64,000 nucleotides of DNA from Bacteroidales bacterium (GTDB lineage: Bacteria; Bacteroidota; Bacteroidia; Bacteroidales; UBA932), in NCBI GenBank assembly GCA_017962375.1, contig JAGCVJ010000018.1:85595-149594 (forward strand), written 5' to 3'. Below the pieces are notes generated by a model. That model was not told the origin of the DNA, ran no database searches, and saw only the letters and a program-made list of their open reading frames with translations. The first letter of the stretch is position 1. Each line of letters opens with the position of its first letter. Position numbers and translations under genes: made by a program. Shown piece by piece: positions 1-9,974 of the stretch.

Positions 1-341
1 AGGCAAATCTGGGATGGATCACCAAGTTCAACGATGTTAAGGGAGACTTTGTGGACAGAGATTATATGCTCAAGCAGAAGGCTGAGGGCCTGAAGAGAAG
101 GCTCTGCGGCTTTGAGCTGATAGACAGGGGAGTGCCTCGCCACGGCTATGAGATCTGCAACGCTGAGGGCAGGGTGATCGGCCACGTTACCAGTGGCAGC
201 CTCACTCCTTGCTGCGCCCGCCCTATCGGAATGGGCTATGTGGAGGCTCCTCTGTACAAGCTTGACACCGAGATCTATATCAAGGTGCGCGACAGGCTTC
301 TGAAGGCAGTTGTAGTTAGACCTCCGTTCTACAAGGGATAA
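1..341 (+). CDS. gcvT: Aminomethyltransferase GcvT, C-terminal part (5' end outside window)
   Basis: The open frame enters from the left edge (first full codon at position 3) and stops at TAA 339-341, giving 112 residues of the C-terminal region. It reads ANLGWITKF near the window edge, then a barrel-type C-terminal domain with LIDRGVPRHGYEI, VTSGSLTP and IGMGYV, which are hallmarks of the T-protein of the glycine cleavage system. T-protein transfers the aminomethyl group from the lipoylated H-protein to tetrahydrofolate, releasing ammonia, in the cytoplasm. An internal GTG at 51 is not the start because homology continues upstream. The next gene begins 6 nt after the stop. Family assignment is by recognised motifs; the catalytic N-terminal part cannot be examined. 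Confidence 0.85.
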   Translation, partial: ANLGWITKFNDVKGDFVDRDYMLKQKAEGLKRRLCGFELIDRGVPRHGYEICNAEGRVIGHVTSGSLTPCCARPIGMGYVEAPLYKLDTEIYIKVRDRLLKAVVVRPPFYKG

Positions 342-347
342 TTTAAG

Positions 348-1706
348 ATGAGCCGCACGGGAAGAATAATGATCTGCATTGCCTGCATTTTGCTTGTGGG
401 CAGTGCGGGTTTTGTCTCCGCCCAGAATATCGGAGGCAGCCGTCCTTCGTCGCCGAGGAATGTGGAAGATTCGCTGAGAAAGAAGGTGGCCTATCTTGCC
501 TCTGACGCTTTGAAAGGGCGCAAGGCAGGAAGTGAAGGGGAGAAGATGGCCGCCGAGTACATCTACAGCTATTTGCAGGACTTGGGAGCTATTATGCTCA
601 CGCCAAAAGAAGGAGACGACTTCCTTATAGCCAATCTGGGAGGCGAGGATACTCTCTACTCCCGCAACATTGTTGGAATCATCCCCGGCTACGACTCTAA
701 GCTGAAAGGCGAGATGATTCTCATTGGAACACAGATGGATGGCCCGGGATATGAGAGAGTTCGGGTGAACGGGGTTGAGCAGGAGAGGATTTTTCCTGGA
801 GCCTACTCCAATGCCAGCGGTGCTGCGGTTCTGATGCAGGTGGCCAGGCTTGTGGCCGAGAACAAGTTCATGTTCAAAAGGAGCGTGGCTTTCGGTTTCT
901 TCGGAGCCGGAAACTTGTCTCAGGCCGGAAGCTGGTATTTCCTCAACCGGTCTTTCGGGGTTTATGCAGAGGCCATTAAGTTCATGGTGGACATCAACTC
1001 CGTGGGCAGAGACAGCGGCCCGAACAAGTTCCAGGCTTTCATAGGCTTGCCGGACAAGCACATTCTCAAAGACATTTTTACCGTATCCGCCCAGCCGTTT
1101 TCTCTGGGCGTGGAGATTGCCAATACAGAGCCGCTTCCGGCAGACTACAGGAGTTTCCACTCGGCAGACATTCCGTTCACACTGTTCACTACCGGAGACA
1201 ATACAATCAGGGGAACTATCCACGACACTCCGGACCAGCTTGACTATGTGCAGCTTTCTCAGATTGTGGAGTTCGTGTATTCGTACGCCTTGATTCTTGC
1301 CGGCAAAGACAGCTTTGAAAAGCAGGAGGAGGTTGAAGAGGACAATTCGGACCGCATCTACAGCCAGATAGAAGTGGACAAGAGGGCGTCTTTCTTCAAG
1401 GGAGACGAGAGGACCTTCCTCAGAGACTGGGTTTACCATTACGTGAAGTATCCTGACAGTGCAATCGCTTCACACACAGAGGGAACCGAAGTGGCCGAGT
1501 TTGTGGTGGACAAGACAGGAAAGGTCAAAGACATAAAGATTACAACCAGCCTCAGCGATGATATTGACAAGGAGGTTCTGAAGGTGCTCAAGGCATCTCC
1601 GAAATGGACTCCGGCAGAAATCAACGGAAAGAAAGTACCGGTGAAGATCTCCATTGCAATCGAGTTCAAGCTGGCGCAAGGTTCAAAATTCGGAATAAAC
1701 AAATAG
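348..1706 (+). CDS. Secreted M28-like peptidase homolog lacking zinc ligands, with TonB C-terminal-like domain
   Basis: 452 aa with an N-terminal signal peptide (hydrophobic segment about 7-24, ending VSAQ). Residues about 40-315 follow the M28 aminopeptidase fold, but the metal site is degraded. The first His of the usual HxD motif is Q129 (GTQMDG). The Asp of the DNASG motif is missing (AYSNASG at 152-158). The Glu-Glu pair carrying the general base and a ligand is replaced by FGAGN at 185-189. Only the later Asp (VDINSVGR) and His ([10 protein letters not shown]) remain. Residues about 350-440 ([32 protein letters not shown]) match the TonB C-terminal-type domain seen in secreted Bacteroidota proteins. 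It is probably a periplasmic or outer-membrane-associated non-catalytic protein; that role is inference. It sits between gcvT and leuS on the same strand. Confidence 0.75.
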   Translation: MSRTGRIMICIACILLVGSAGFVSAQNIGGSRPSSPRNVEDSLRKKVAYLASDALKGRKAGSEGEKMAAEYIYSYLQDLGAIMLTPKEGDDFLIANLGGEDTLYSRNIVGIIPGYDSKLKGEMILIGTQMDGPGYERVRVNGVEQERIFPGAYSNASGAAVLMQVARLVAENKFMFKRSVAFGFFGAGNLSQAGSWYFLNRSFGVYAEAIKFMVDINSVGRDSGPNKFQAFIGLPDKHILKDIFTVSAQPFSLGVEIANTEPLPADYRSFHSADIPFTLFTTGDNTIRGTIHDTPDQLDYVQLSQIVEFVYSYALILAGKDSFEKQEEVEEDNSDRIYSQIEVDKRASFFKGDERTFLRDWVYHYVKYPDSAIASHTEGTEVAEFVVDKTGKVKDIKITTSLSDDIDKEVLKVLKASPKWTPAEINGKKVPVKISIAIEFKLAQGSKFGINK

Positions 1707-1720
1707 ACAGACAGATAGAG

Positions 1721-4516
1721 ATGGATTACAAGTTCAATGAAATTGAAGCCAAGTGGCAGAAGTTCTGGGCGGAGAACAAGACTTTCTCGGCGCCCACGGA
1801 TTCTTCCAAGCCTAAGTATTATGTGCTGGACATGTTCCCTTATCCTTCGGGAGCGGGACTTCACGTAGGTCATCCGCTAGGATACATTGCCAGCGACATT
1901 TATTCCAGGTACAAGAGACTAAGGGGCTTCAACGTGCTGCATCCTATGGGTTATGACGCTTTCGGCCTTCCTGCCGAGCAGTATGCCATCCAGACCGGTC
2001 AGCATCCGAGAATCACCACATTCCAGAACATAGACCGCTACCGCAGCCAGCTTGACAGGATAGGCTTTTCCTTCGACTGGGACCGCGAGGTCAGAACCTG
2101 TGATCCTAAGTATTACAAGTGGACCCAATGGGCGTTCCTGAAGATGTTCGAGAGCTGGTACAACGCCGAGACAGATTCAGCCGAGCCTATCACGGAGCTT
2201 GTGGCCAGGTTTGAAGAAGAGGGAAACAAGAAAGTGAAGGCCGCCTGCGGATCCGTGCCGGAGTTTGACGCAGAGCAGTGGAAGGGCTTTTCCGAGAAAC
2301 AGAAGGCCGATATACTGATGCAGTACAGGATTGCATATCAGGGAGAAACATCGGTGAACTGGTGCCCTGCGCTGGGAACGGTGCTGGCCAACGACGAGGT
2401 GAAGGAAGGTCTTTCGGTTCGCGGAGGCTACCCTGTGGAGCAGAAGAAGATGAAGCAGTGGCAGCTCAGGGTTTCGGCTTATGCCGGAAGGCTTCTGGAC
2501 GATCTGGAGAGCCTTGAGTGGAGCGATGCGCTGAAGGAAATGCAGCGCAACTGGATAGGCCGCTCATACGGAGCTCAGATGGTGTTCAAGGTTGTCAATC
2601 CGGATCCTGCGGACGGCAGCAAGTTCGATCGCGAGTACGATATGGAAATATTCACCACCCGCGCCGACACCGTGTTCGGAGTTACGTTTATGGTGGTGGC
2701 TCCTGAAAGCGACTGGGTTGAACTGCTGACCACTGAAGCCCAGAAAGAGGCCGTGGATGAATATGTAAAGCAGGTAAAGAAAAAGACCGAAAGAGAGAGA
2801 ATCGCCGAGACAAAGACTGTAACAGGAGTTTTCTCAGGATCTTGGGCAATAAATCCATTTACCGGAGAGAAGGTTCCGGTATGGATTGCGGAATACGTTC
2901 TGGCCGGCTATGGTACGGGCGCCATTATGGCTGTTCCGGCTCACGACAGCAGAGACTATGCCTTTGCCAAGAAGTTCGGCCTGAAGATAGTCCCTCTGAT
3001 AGAAGGCTGCGACGTAAGCCAGGAAAGCTTTGACGCCAAGGACGGAATAATGGTAAACAGCGGCTTCCTTACAGGAATGACAGTGAAGGAAGCCATTCCG
3101 GCGGCTATTGAGGAAGTGGAGAAGAGAGGAATAGGCCACAGGATGGTCAATTACCGTCTCCGTGATGCCATCTTCTCCCGCCAGAGATACTGGGGCGAGC
3201 CGTTCCCGATTTACTACAAGGACGGCATAGCCACCCCGGTTCCCGAGAGCGAGCTTCCGCTGGAGCTTCCGGACATTGAGACATTCAAGCCGGCTGACAA
3301 CGGAGAGCCGCCTCTGGCCCGCGCCAAGGACTGGACATACAACGGCTATCCTCTGGAAAAGAGCACTATGCCGGGCTTTGCGGGCAGCAGCGCCTACTAT
3401 CTGAGGTATATGGATCCGCACAACGACAACGCATTGGTAAGCTCTGAGGCCGACAAATACTGGCAGGACGTTGACCTGTACGTTGGCGGAACGGAGCACG
3501 CTACCGGTCACCTGATCTATTCCCGTTTCTGGAACAAGTTCCTCTATGACCTGGGCTATGTTTGCAAGAAAGAGCCGTTCAAGAAACTCGTCAACCAGGG
3601 AATGATCCAGGGCCGAAGCAACTTTGTTTACAGAATCAAGAACACCAACACCTTTGTTTCCTGCGGCCTGAAAGACAAGTACGACACCACTGAAATCCAC
3701 GTGGACGTGAACATTGTCTATAACGACAGGCTGGATATTGAGGCATTCAAGAAATGGAGGCCTGAGTTCGAGACAGCAGAATTCATCCTGGAAGACGGCG
3801 AATATATCTGCGGATGGGCTATCGAGAAGATGTCCAAGTCTATGTTCAACGTGGTGAATCCAGACAGCATCTGCGACAACTACGGGGCAGACACTCTCCG
3901 CCTGTACGAGATGTTCCTCGGTCCTGTGGAAATGTCCAAGCCGTGGGATACCAAGGGAATAGACGGAGTGCACCGCTTCCTCAAGAAATTCTGGAGGCTG
4001 TTCTTCGGCGGCGGGGAAGGCCTCGGCGATTTCTGCCTGTCAGATGACGAGCCTACTCCAGCAGAGCTGAAGGTGCTCCACAAGCTGATTGGCAAAGTTG
4101 AGACAGACATTGAGAGCTTTTCATACAACACCTCCGTTTCCGCGTTTATGGTGGCAACAAACGAGCTGGGCGCCCTCAAGTGCAACAAGCGCAAGATACT
4201 GGTTCCTATGATTGTGCTCCTGAGCCCGTTTGCTCCTCACATCGCTGAGGAACTTTGGCAGATGAGCGGCCATTCTGAGAGCGTTTCATTTGCAGACTTC
4301 CCTATGTATCACGAAGAATACACCAGGGAAGACAGCTTTGACTATCCGGTGTCGTTCAACGGCAAGACCAGGTTCAAGCTCACCCTTCCTAAGTCTATGG
4401 GCAAGCATGAGGTGGAGAAAGCCGTGCTGGCAGCTCCTGAGGCGGCCAAGTACTTGACCGGCCCTGTAAAGAAAGTAATTGTGGTTCCGGGAAGAATAAT
4501 CAACATAGTGCTTTAA
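1721..4516 (+). CDS. leuS: Leucyl-tRNA synthetase
   Basis: 931 aa class I aminoacyl-tRNA synthetase that charges tRNA-Leu in the cytoplasm. The HIGH-type motif is HVGH at residues 48-51 within the [11 protein letters not shown] context, and KMSKS is at 703-707. A CP1 editing domain with [11 protein letters not shown] and an anticodon-binding region near the C-terminus ([12 protein letters not shown]) are present. An insertion just before KMSKS (about residues 630-690) is the kind seen in Bacteroidota LeuRS. The ATG at 1721 is chosen because the protein starts [16 protein letters not shown] as in homologs and lies 14 nt after the previous stop; an upstream in-frame ATG at 1604 would sit inside the preceding gene. 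The next gene starts 1 nt after the stop. Confidence 0.97.
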   Translation: MDYKFNEIEAKWQKFWAENKTFSAPTDSSKPKYYVLDMFPYPSGAGLHVGHPLGYIASDIYSRYKRLRGFNVLHPMGYDAFGLPAEQYAIQTGQHPRITTFQNIDRYRSQLDRIGFSFDWDREVRTCDPKYYKWTQWAFLKMFESWYNAETDSAEPITELVARFEEEGNKKVKAACGSVPEFDAEQWKGFSEKQKADILMQYRIAYQGETSVNWCPALGTVLANDEVKEGLSVRGGYPVEQKKMKQWQLRVSAYAGRLLDDLESLEWSDALKEMQRNWIGRSYGAQMVFKVVNPDPADGSKFDREYDMEIFTTRADTVFGVTFMVVAPESDWVELLTTEAQKEAVDEYVKQVKKKTERERIAETKTVTGVFSGSWAINPFTGEKVPVWIAEYVLAGYGTGAIMAVPAHDSRDYAFAKKFGLKIVPLIEGCDVSQESFDAKDGIMVNSGFLTGMTVKEAIPAAIEEVEKRGIGHRMVNYRLRDAIFSRQRYWGEPFPIYYKDGIATPVPESELPLELPDIETFKPADNGEPPLARAKDWTYNGYPLEKSTMPGFAGSSAYYLRYMDPHNDNALVSSEADKYWQDVDLYVGGTEHATGHLIYSRFWNKFLYDLGYVCKKEPFKKLVNQGMIQGRSNFVYRIKNTNTFVSCGLKDKYDTTEIHVDVNIVYNDRLDIEAFKKWRPEFETAEFILEDGEYICGWAIEKMSKSMFNVVNPDSICDNYGADTLRLYEMFLGPVEMSKPWDTKGIDGVHRFLKKFWRLFFGGGEGLGDFCLSDDEPTPAELKVLHKLIGKVETDIESFSYNTSVSAFMVATNELGALKCNKRKILVPMIVLLSPFAPHIAEELWQMSGHSESVSFADFPMYHEEYTREDSFDYPVSFNGKTRFKLTLPKSMGKHEVEKAVLAAPEAAKYLTGPVKKVIVVPGRIINIVL

Positions 4517-4517
4517 T

Positions 4518-5492
4518 ATGCCTTCGGAAAAGAAGAAGGTTTCCGTCAGGAAGCTGATACTGGACTATATACTTATCACAATAGGAGTACTGTTATACAC
4601 GTTCTCCTGGCAGGCTTTTGTGGTGCCTACAGGCATTTCCGGCGGAGGGCTGGTGGGTCTTTGCACGGTGCTCAACTATGCCACGGGTATTCCTATTCCG
4701 GTATTCTTCGGTACAATCAATGCCGCGCTTCTAGTGATAGGCACCATAGTGCTGGGTAGAGGTTTCGGATTCAAGACCATTTACAGCATCATCCTGTCCA
4801 CCATCTTCTTTGCCATACTTCCGAATATCCAGTGGATTTACGACATCGGCATGAACACCATTCCGGTGGACAGCCCTCAGGCATCGCTGAGATATCTGGT
4901 GAACCCGATAATAGGAGGATTCCTCTGCGCAGCCGGCATAGCCCTGATTTTCAAGCGCAACGGAAGTACCGGAGGAACGGATATACTGGCGCTGATCATA
5001 AACAAGTACAAGGATATTTCTCCGGGAAGGGTTTTCATGTACAGCGATTTCTGCATAGTGGCATCCATCATTCTTCTTCCTGACAAGCATCTGAGCGACG
5101 TGATTTTCGGTTACATCTTCACGATAGCTTTCTCCTATATGGTGGACCTGATTCTTACCGGAAGCACCCAGAGCGTCCAGGTGATAATCTTCTCGCAGAA
5201 ATACCAGGAGGTGGCAGACGAGCTTATGTACGAGCAGAACAGGGGAGTGACTGCCCTGGATTCTGTGGGCTGGTACTCCAAGCAGCAGGGCAAGGTTCTG
5301 ATTGTGGTTTCCAGAAAGCATCAGCTCAAGGAGATTACCCAGGCGGTGAAAGAGGTGGATCCAAAGGCCTTCATCTCGGTTTCCAACGTGTCTGCGGTTT
5401 ACGGCCTGGGCTTTGCCCAGATCAAGGGAAGCCAGAAGAAGAAAAGCCAGGAGAACCGGCTCAAGAGGCTCCTCAAATGGATTGACAGTTAA
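4518..5492 (+). CDS. YitT family membrane protein (DUF161/DUF2179)
   Basis: 324 aa. Five to six hydrophobic segments occupy residues about 13-220 (for example ILDYILITIGVLLYTFSW and VIFGYIFTIAFSYMVDLIL), with the family signature GGSTGGTDI-like sequence NGSTGGTDILALIINKY in the middle. A soluble C-terminal DUF2179-type domain follows (RGVTALDSVGWYS, KVLIVVSRK). The YitT family is of unknown function, possibly transport, in the inner membrane. The gene begins 1 nt after leuS and is followed 6 nt downstream by a paralog, so leuS and the two yitT-like genes probably share a transcript. The family call is solid; the substrate is unknown. Confidence 0.9.
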   Translation: MPSEKKKVSVRKLILDYILITIGVLLYTFSWQAFVVPTGISGGGLVGLCTVLNYATGIPIPVFFGTINAALLVIGTIVLGRGFGFKTIYSIILSTIFFAILPNIQWIYDIGMNTIPVDSPQASLRYLVNPIIGGFLCAAGIALIFKRNGSTGGTDILALIINKYKDISPGRVFMYSDFCIVASIILLPDKHLSDVIFGYIFTIAFSYMVDLILTGSTQSVQVIIFSQKYQEVADELMYEQNRGVTALDSVGWYSKQQGKVLIVVSRKHQLKEITQAVKEVDPKAFISVSNVSAVYGLGFAQIKGSQKKKSQENRLKRLLKWIDS

Positions 5493-5498
5493 ATCATT

Positions 5499-6431
5499 AT
5501 GAATACTAGAAAAATTCTGGGCGGAGTCAAGGCTTATGTAATCATCACCATCGGCCTTCTCTGCTATGTGCTGGGATGGTGCATTTTCCTGATTCCGAAC
5601 AACCTGGTTGGAGGAGGGGTTTCCGGTATCTCTTCCATCATCCTCTACGCTTTCGGAGTGCCGATTTCAATTACCTACTTTTCCATAAACATCATTCTGC
5701 TGCTGATTGCGCTGAAGGTTTTGGGAAAGAGTTTCGGGGTGAAAACGGTTTATGCCATAATCGCCACCACTCTGTTTTTCCAGTTTGTGCCGGAATTTTT
5801 GCCACAGGACTTTATCAACGAAATAGCCATATCCAACGGCAAGCTTATCTCGGCCATCTTCGGCGGCGTGATGAGCGGCGTGGGAATAGGCATCAGCTTC
5901 TCTCAGGGCGGAAGCACTGGCGGAACTGATATCGTGGCTCTTATGGTGGCCAAGTACCATAACATAGCCCCGGGCAGGATGATTCTCTACATGGATCTGG
6001 TGATTATCGCCTGCTCTCTGCTGATTCCTGCCAGGCAGATTACGGATGCGGCCGGCAACATTACTACAGAAACCTGGGGAATGAGGCTGGCAACTGTGCT
6101 CTACGGCTATATGCTCATAGCTTCCTGCTCGCAGATTGTGGACATGATGGTGGCCGGCAGCCGACAGAGCGTTCAGGTTTACATCTTCTCCAGGGAATAT
6201 GAGAAGATAGCGGACAGGATAACTACGGAAATGGGCCGCGGCGTCACCGTGCTTACCGGCGAGGGCTGGTACACCAGAAGCGAGAACAAGATGCTTCTGG
6301 TTCTCATCCACAAGACCGAGGTAGGCAAGATCCACAACCTGATCCGGGAGATAGACAAAGACTCCTTCATTTCCATGGCTCCTGTCACCGGAGTATGGGG
6401 AAGAGGGTTCCAGCAGATATCTGTAAAGTAA
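5499..6431 (+). CDS. YitT family membrane protein, second copy
   Basis: 310 aa paralog of the preceding protein with the same layout: an N-terminal multi-span membrane domain (VIITIGLLCYVLGWCIFLIP, then further segments), the signature SQGGSTGGTDIVALMVAKY, the conserved SRQSVQVYIFS strand that leads into the cytoplasmic DUF2179-type domain, and GRGVTVLTGEGWYTRSENKMLLVLIHK near the end. Adjacent but diverged copies suggest a heteromeric complex or specialised substrates; this is inference. A strong intrinsic terminator lies about 75 bp downstream and ends the leuS-yitT-yitT unit. Confidence 0.9.
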   Translation: MNTRKILGGVKAYVIITIGLLCYVLGWCIFLIPNNLVGGGVSGISSIILYAFGVPISITYFSINIILLLIALKVLGKSFGVKTVYAIIATTLFFQFVPEFLPQDFINEIAISNGKLISAIFGGVMSGVGIGISFSQGGSTGGTDIVALMVAKYHNIAPGRMILYMDLVIIACSLLIPARQITDAAGNITTETWGMRLATVLYGYMLIASCSQIVDMMVAGSRQSVQVYIFSREYEKIADRITTEMGRGVTVLTGEGWYTRSENKMLLVLIHKTEVGKIHNLIREIDKDSFISMAPVTGVWGRGFQQISVK

Positions 6432-6506
6432 TTTTTTTACAATCGTAGAATCGTATATTGATACAATCGTGTAATTAACAAATAATCAACATCTTATTTT
6501 GTTTTT

Positions 6507-6536
6507 AAAGAGCACCTTAGGGGGTGCTCTTTTATT
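6507..6536 (+). terminator. Rho-independent terminator after the yitT pair
   Basis: A perfect 10-bp stem, AAAGAGCACC (6507-6516) with GGTGCTCTTT (6523-6532), loop TTAGGG, followed by a T-rich tract. It separates the leuS-yitT genes from the downstream AraC-like genes. The T tract runs directly into TATTTTTG (6533-6540), a match to the Bacteroidota -7 box, so one transcript may end where the next begins. Confidence 0.85.
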
Positions 6537-6562
6537 TTTGTGTTTTTTCAAAACACAGCATT

Positions 6563-7150
6563 ATGAACATCTTATCAAAAACAAAAACAATGATTGGAAA
6601 AATCTTCACCAACAAGAGAAAAACAGAAGAATTCAAAGGATCAGTTTCACAGGAAAAGGCGGAAATACCAATTGACCCGCTGATGCCCGTGAAGGAATAT
6701 GCCGTCAGCGGCGGAGACACCTCCTTCCTTTACGAAAGCGGCGAAGTGCTGGAGATTGCAAACAGGCTGCTCCTGCACATGGAAAACGCCAAGCCGTATC
6801 TTAATCCCAAGCTCAAGCTCGACGACATGGCGGAAACCCTGAACACCAACCGAAGCTATCTTTCAAGAACGGTTAACGGCTATATGCGACTCAATTTCAG
6901 CCAGCTGTGCAACTATTTCAGGGTGAGGGAGGCTTGTGTGGTTTATCTCCGGAATCCCGGCCTCAGCAAGAAAGAATGGATAAAGCGGTCTGGCTTCAGT
7001 TCGCTGTCCTCCTTTGCCGGAAATTTCAGCAAATATACCGGAATGTCTCCGGCCCGGTGGCAAAAAGACGTGCTGCAGAGAATAAAGAACAAGGAACTCC
7101 TTACTGCAGACGACTATATCAAAAGTTTCAGATGTACTTTATATCGTTGA
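6563..7150 (+). CDS. AraC-family DNA-binding protein (small)
   Basis: 195 aa from ATG 6563. The ATG at 6524 is rejected because it lies inside the terminator hairpin. Residues about 75-170 form an AraC/XylS-type double helix-turn-helix: LDDMAETLNTNRSYLSRTVN is the first helix pair, and KRSGFSSLSSFAGNFSKYTGMSP is the second, ending in the typical YTGMSPARW. There is no recognisable ligand-binding domain; the N-terminal 70 residues are Lys/Glu-rich and likely flexible. It is probably a transcription factor. A TATTTTTG box at 6533-6540 could be its -7 promoter element. A related, shorter gene starts 1 nt after its stop. Confidence 0.8.
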   Translation: MNILSKTKTMIGKIFTNKRKTEEFKGSVSQEKAEIPIDPLMPVKEYAVSGGDTSFLYESGEVLEIANRLLLHMENAKPYLNPKLKLDDMAETLNTNRSYLSRTVNGYMRLNFSQLCNYFRVREACVVYLRNPGLSKKEWIKRSGFSSLSSFAGNFSKYTGMSPARWQKDVLQRIKNKELLTADDYIKSFRCTLYR

Positions 7151-7151
7151 A

Positions 7152-7676
7152 ATGAAAAAGATTATGAAAAAGTTTTTCAGCAAGGCGGCCGCTCTGGCAA
7201 GGCGGATTTGGCCCTCAGGCAAAAAAAGCGGTTCTGATTCGGTTCTGGATGAGGTTCTCCGGTATCCGGAATGCGGTGTTACCGCTCCCAAGAGCAAGAC
7301 TCTGACCGATTTGTTTGACAGGCTGGATAGGTGCATAGAGGGCCAGAAACTGTTTTTGGACCCTTACATCAGCCTTTCGCAGGTAGCCAGGATAGTGGGG
7401 AGCAACCGCACCTATATTTCCAACATTCTTGCGCTCAGGGGAGGGTACAAATACTATATGAACGAATACCGCCTCAAGCACATAGCCTTGAGGCTGGAGA
7501 GAGCCAATATAAAATGCGACGCGCGCGTACTTTCGGAGGAGGAAGACTGCCTTCCTCCTTCGAAGCTCTCTGCAATTGTGCTTACAAGCGGATTTGCCGA
7601 TATGAGAACCTTCCGCCGGGCTTTGGCGTCATCTGGCGGAAAATGGGCCAAAAGGATTAGAGGAAAAATTTATTGA
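7152..7676 (+). CDS. AraC-like DNA-binding protein, diverged second copy
   Basis: 174 aa, starting 1 nt after the previous regulator. It keeps the first helix-turn-helix (LSQVARIVGSNRTYISNILALRGG) and a weaker second one near the C-terminus (VLTSGFADMRTFRRALASSGGKW), where the usual TGxSP consensus is lost. It is very basic at the N-terminus. Tandem placement and shared layout indicate duplication; divergence in the second helix suggests altered DNA contacts or dependence on its neighbour. Its 3' end overlaps the convergent trkA gene by 20 nt. The regulatory target is not evident from the window. Confidence 0.7.
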   Translation: MKKIMKKFFSKAAALARRIWPSGKKSGSDSVLDEVLRYPECGVTAPKSKTLTDLFDRLDRCIEGQKLFLDPYISLSQVARIVGSNRTYISNILALRGGYKYYMNEYRLKHIALRLERANIKCDARVLSEEEDCLPPSKLSAIVLTSGFADMRTFRRALASSGGKWAKRIRGKIY

Positions 7677-9009
7677 CCTTTGTAAGTACCTGAGGGAGGG
7701 CAAATACCACCACTCTGTCGTATGGGTTAATCTGAGTGTTGGCGCTTGCAATAATGCTTTCCTCTCCTCTGATAATGCCTCCGATGATAGCCTCTTTCGG
7801 GAATTTGAGATCTTTGATAGGGGCTTTGGTTATGGCGCTGTCAGGGTTTGCTATGAACTCGAGCACTTCCGCGTCAGAGCCGTTGAGGCATTTGATGGAG
7901 CGCACCTTGTTGCTGAGGGTGAAACGGAATATGCGGCCTGCGGTCACGAGCTTTTTGTTTATGACCGCGTCTATGCCCATATCTTCCGCCAGCTTGATGT
8001 ATTCTATGTTTTCCACCTCGGCGATGACTTTAGGCACTCCCATGTTCTTGACGGCCACGCACGAGAGGATGTTGGTCTCGCTGGATGAGGTTACGGCCAC
8101 GAAAGCGTCGTATCCTCCGGCGTCCTCGTCTACCAGAAGGTCTGTGTTGCGGGCGTCGCCGTTGATTACCACTATGTCCGGAAGAGCCTCTGCCAGATAC
8201 TCGCATCTTTCCTTGCGGGCTTCCACAACCTTGATGTGTTCAACTTTGTCTACCATCTTGCGGCAGAGCATCTCGGCTATCCTGCCTCCGCCCACTATCA
8301 TCAGGTTCTTTACGTCTATCTCGTATTTTCCGGAATGCCCGATAAGCTCTGTGAGGCCTTCTTTCTTGCTTACCATAAACACCAGGTCTCCCTGGATGAA
8401 CTTGGTGTCAGCGTCCGGAATTATGGTCTGGTTTCCCCTGGCCACTGCAACCGGCTTGTATGGTTTCTTTTCAGGATTGCCGCCGCTCAGCAGGTTGAGT
8501 GTCTTCCCGATCAGCGGGGCTCCTTCGTCCAGCCTGAACACGGCCATCTGGAGCTTTCCTCTGGCAAAGTCCATGAATTCGCTGGTTCCGGTTTCCTTGA
8601 GAAGGTCTATGATCTCGTAAGCCGCCATCTTCTCCGGGTAGAACAGCAGGTCTATTCCCAGTTCGGTGAATATGAGCTTGTTGTCATGCTCCATATATTC
8701 ATCATTGTTGATTCTGGCGGTAACCTTCTTGGCTCCCATCTTCTTGGCAAGGCAGGCTGAGATGATGTTGGTGTTCTGTGTCTGGGCCGGGCCTACGGCT
8801 ATGAACAAGTCTGCCTTGGCCACGCCGGCCTGCTTGAGAACCGGTATGGATGTAGGGTCTCCGTGGACTGTTACAACGTCAGCCAGTTCGGCCAGCTTGT
8901 CGAGCTTGTCCTCATCGTTTTCGATAATGGTGATGTCGTTGGCCTCGCGGCTGAGCATCTTTGCCAGATGGCTTCCTACTTCTCCTGCTCCTGCAATTAT
9001 TATTTTCAT
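7657..9009 (-). CDS. trkA: Trk potassium uptake regulatory subunit TrkA
   Basis: 450 aa with the duplicated RCK layout of full-length TrkA. An N-terminal Rossmann NAD-binding motif IIAGAGEVGSHLAKML is followed by an RCK-C domain (about 135-220). A second Rossmann domain from about 228 (LMIVGGGRIAEMLCRKM) is followed by a second RCK-C domain to the end. TrkA is a cytoplasmic nucleotide-binding ring that gates the TrkH potassium channel. No trkH is seen in the window. The gene is convergent with the AraC-like gene (20-nt overlap) and divergent from the PqqD-type cluster. Confidence 0.93.
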   Translation of the reverse strand: MKIIIAGAGEVGSHLAKMLSREANDITIIENDEDKLDKLAELADVVTVHGDPTSIPVLKQAGVAKADLFIAVGPAQTQNTNIISACLAKKMGAKKVTARINNDEYMEHDNKLIFTELGIDLLFYPEKMAAYEIIDLLKETGTSEFMDFARGKLQMAVFRLDEGAPLIGKTLNLLSGGNPEKKPYKPVAVARGNQTIIPDADTKFIQGDLVFMVSKKEGLTELIGHSGKYEIDVKNLMIVGGGRIAEMLCRKMVDKVEHIKVVEARKERCEYLAEALPDIVVINGDARNTDLLVDEDAGGYDAFVAVTSSSETNILSCVAVKNMGVPKVIAEVENIEYIKLAEDMGIDAVINKKLVTAGRIFRFTLSNKVRSIKCLNGSDAEVLEFIANPDSAITKAPIKDLKFPKEAIIGGIIRGEESIIASANTQINPYDRVVVFALPQVLTKVNKFFL

Positions 9010-9101
9010 GGTCTATGGGGTTTCTAAACTGCAAAGATAAAAATAATAGCAGGAATACTTTAACTTTCTTTTTTTGATTAAATTTGAAGATTGATAATGA
9101 T

Positions 9102-9974
9102 ATGGAAAAAAGATATTTCGAAATAGCCGGATATGTGGTTTCTCTTTCTCTGGAAGATTCAGCGCTTTGGGAGAGGCTGGGAAACTATAGCCCTTTTATA
9201 TGTCCAGAGTCTTCAAATGCTGTTTTGGAGGCCAGGCAGGTGGCTTCTGTTGGAGAAACTGAGCCGGAGCCGCTGCTTGTGTCCGCTGACGAGGGCTTCC
9301 CGAGAATTACAATAGGCAAGACTGTTTCGGGAAAATGGTTTTTCACCATGGCTCCGCTACACAACCGTCCTACCAGCTGCCTCTGCACGGCTTCTGAGGA
9401 TTTCTCCAGTGCGGAATTCGAGATTCTGGACAAGAGAAACGCCGTTTTTTCCATAAACAACGTGATGATGCTTCTTTATGCCCTCAGGACATCTTCCCTG
9501 GGCTGTCTGGAAGTTCATGCGTCGGTGATAATGAAAGGCGGAAAGGGAGTGGCTTTTCTGGGCAAGAGCGGCACGGGCAAGAGCACTCACAGCCGCATGT
9601 GGCTGGAGAACATAGAGGGAACGGAGCTTCTCAACGACGACAATCCTGTGGTCAGATGCCACGAAGACGGCCGGATCATTATCTACGGTTCTCCGTGGAG
9701 CGGCAAGACTCCTTGCTACAAGAAACTTTCAGTTCCTCTGGCAGGATTCGTGAGGATAATCCAGGCTCCGTACAACAAGATTCAGAGGCTGAGCGGTTTT
9801 CAGGCTTACGCCTGTCTTTATCCGTCCGTTTCCGCTTACCGTCCTGAACGCAAGGTGGCGGACGGCATTCACGACTCTCTCTCCAGGGTGGCGGCCTCAA
9901 TTCCTTTCTTTAATCTGGAATGCCTTCCTGATGGAGATGCAGCCAGGTTAAGCTTCAAGACAATCTATGGATAA
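9102..9974 (+). CDS. HPr-kinase-like P-loop protein of a PqqD/RiPP-type cluster
   Basis: 290 aa from ATG 9102. A TTG at 9084 is excluded because it overlaps the likely -7 promoter box TAAATTTG (9079-9086). The C-terminal half carries a Walker A motif FLGKSGTGKSTHSRMW, a downstream acidic pair LNDDNPVVR and the SPWSGKTP segment typical of HPrK-like kinases that occur beside PqqD proteins. The N-terminal 130 residues form a separate domain as in those proteins. Relatives in lasso and other RiPP clusters include peptide kinases, while others have no known substrate. It heads a run with an S24/S26 peptidase (8-nt overlap), PqqD and an ABC exporter, arguing for a role in peptide modification or maturation; the substrate is not identifiable. 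Confidence 0.75.
   Translation: MEKRYFEIAGYVVSLSLEDSALWERLGNYSPFICPESSNAVLEARQVASVGETEPEPLLVSADEGFPRITIGKTVSGKWFFTMAPLHNRPTSCLCTASEDFSSAEFEILDKRNAVFSINNVMMLLYALRTSSLGCLEVHASVIMKGGKGVAFLGKSGTGKSTHSRMWLENIEGTELLNDDNPVVRCHEDGRIIIYGSPWSGKTPCYKKLSVPLAGFVRIIQAPYNKIQRLSGFQAYACLYPSVSAYRPERKVADGIHDSLSRVAASIPFFNLECLPDGDAARLSFKTIYG

Noticed and set aside
2834-3973. 379-codon minus-strand frame
   Set aside because: Lies wholly within leuS, antisense, with no recognised motif.
6439-6470. TACAATCGT repeated at 6439 and 6462
   Set aside because: Two short direct repeats 23 bp apart in an AT-rich gap; too little to call an operator.
9084-9101. TTG start for the HPrK-like gene
   Set aside because: It overlaps the TAAATTTG promoter box; ATG 9102 is better placed.
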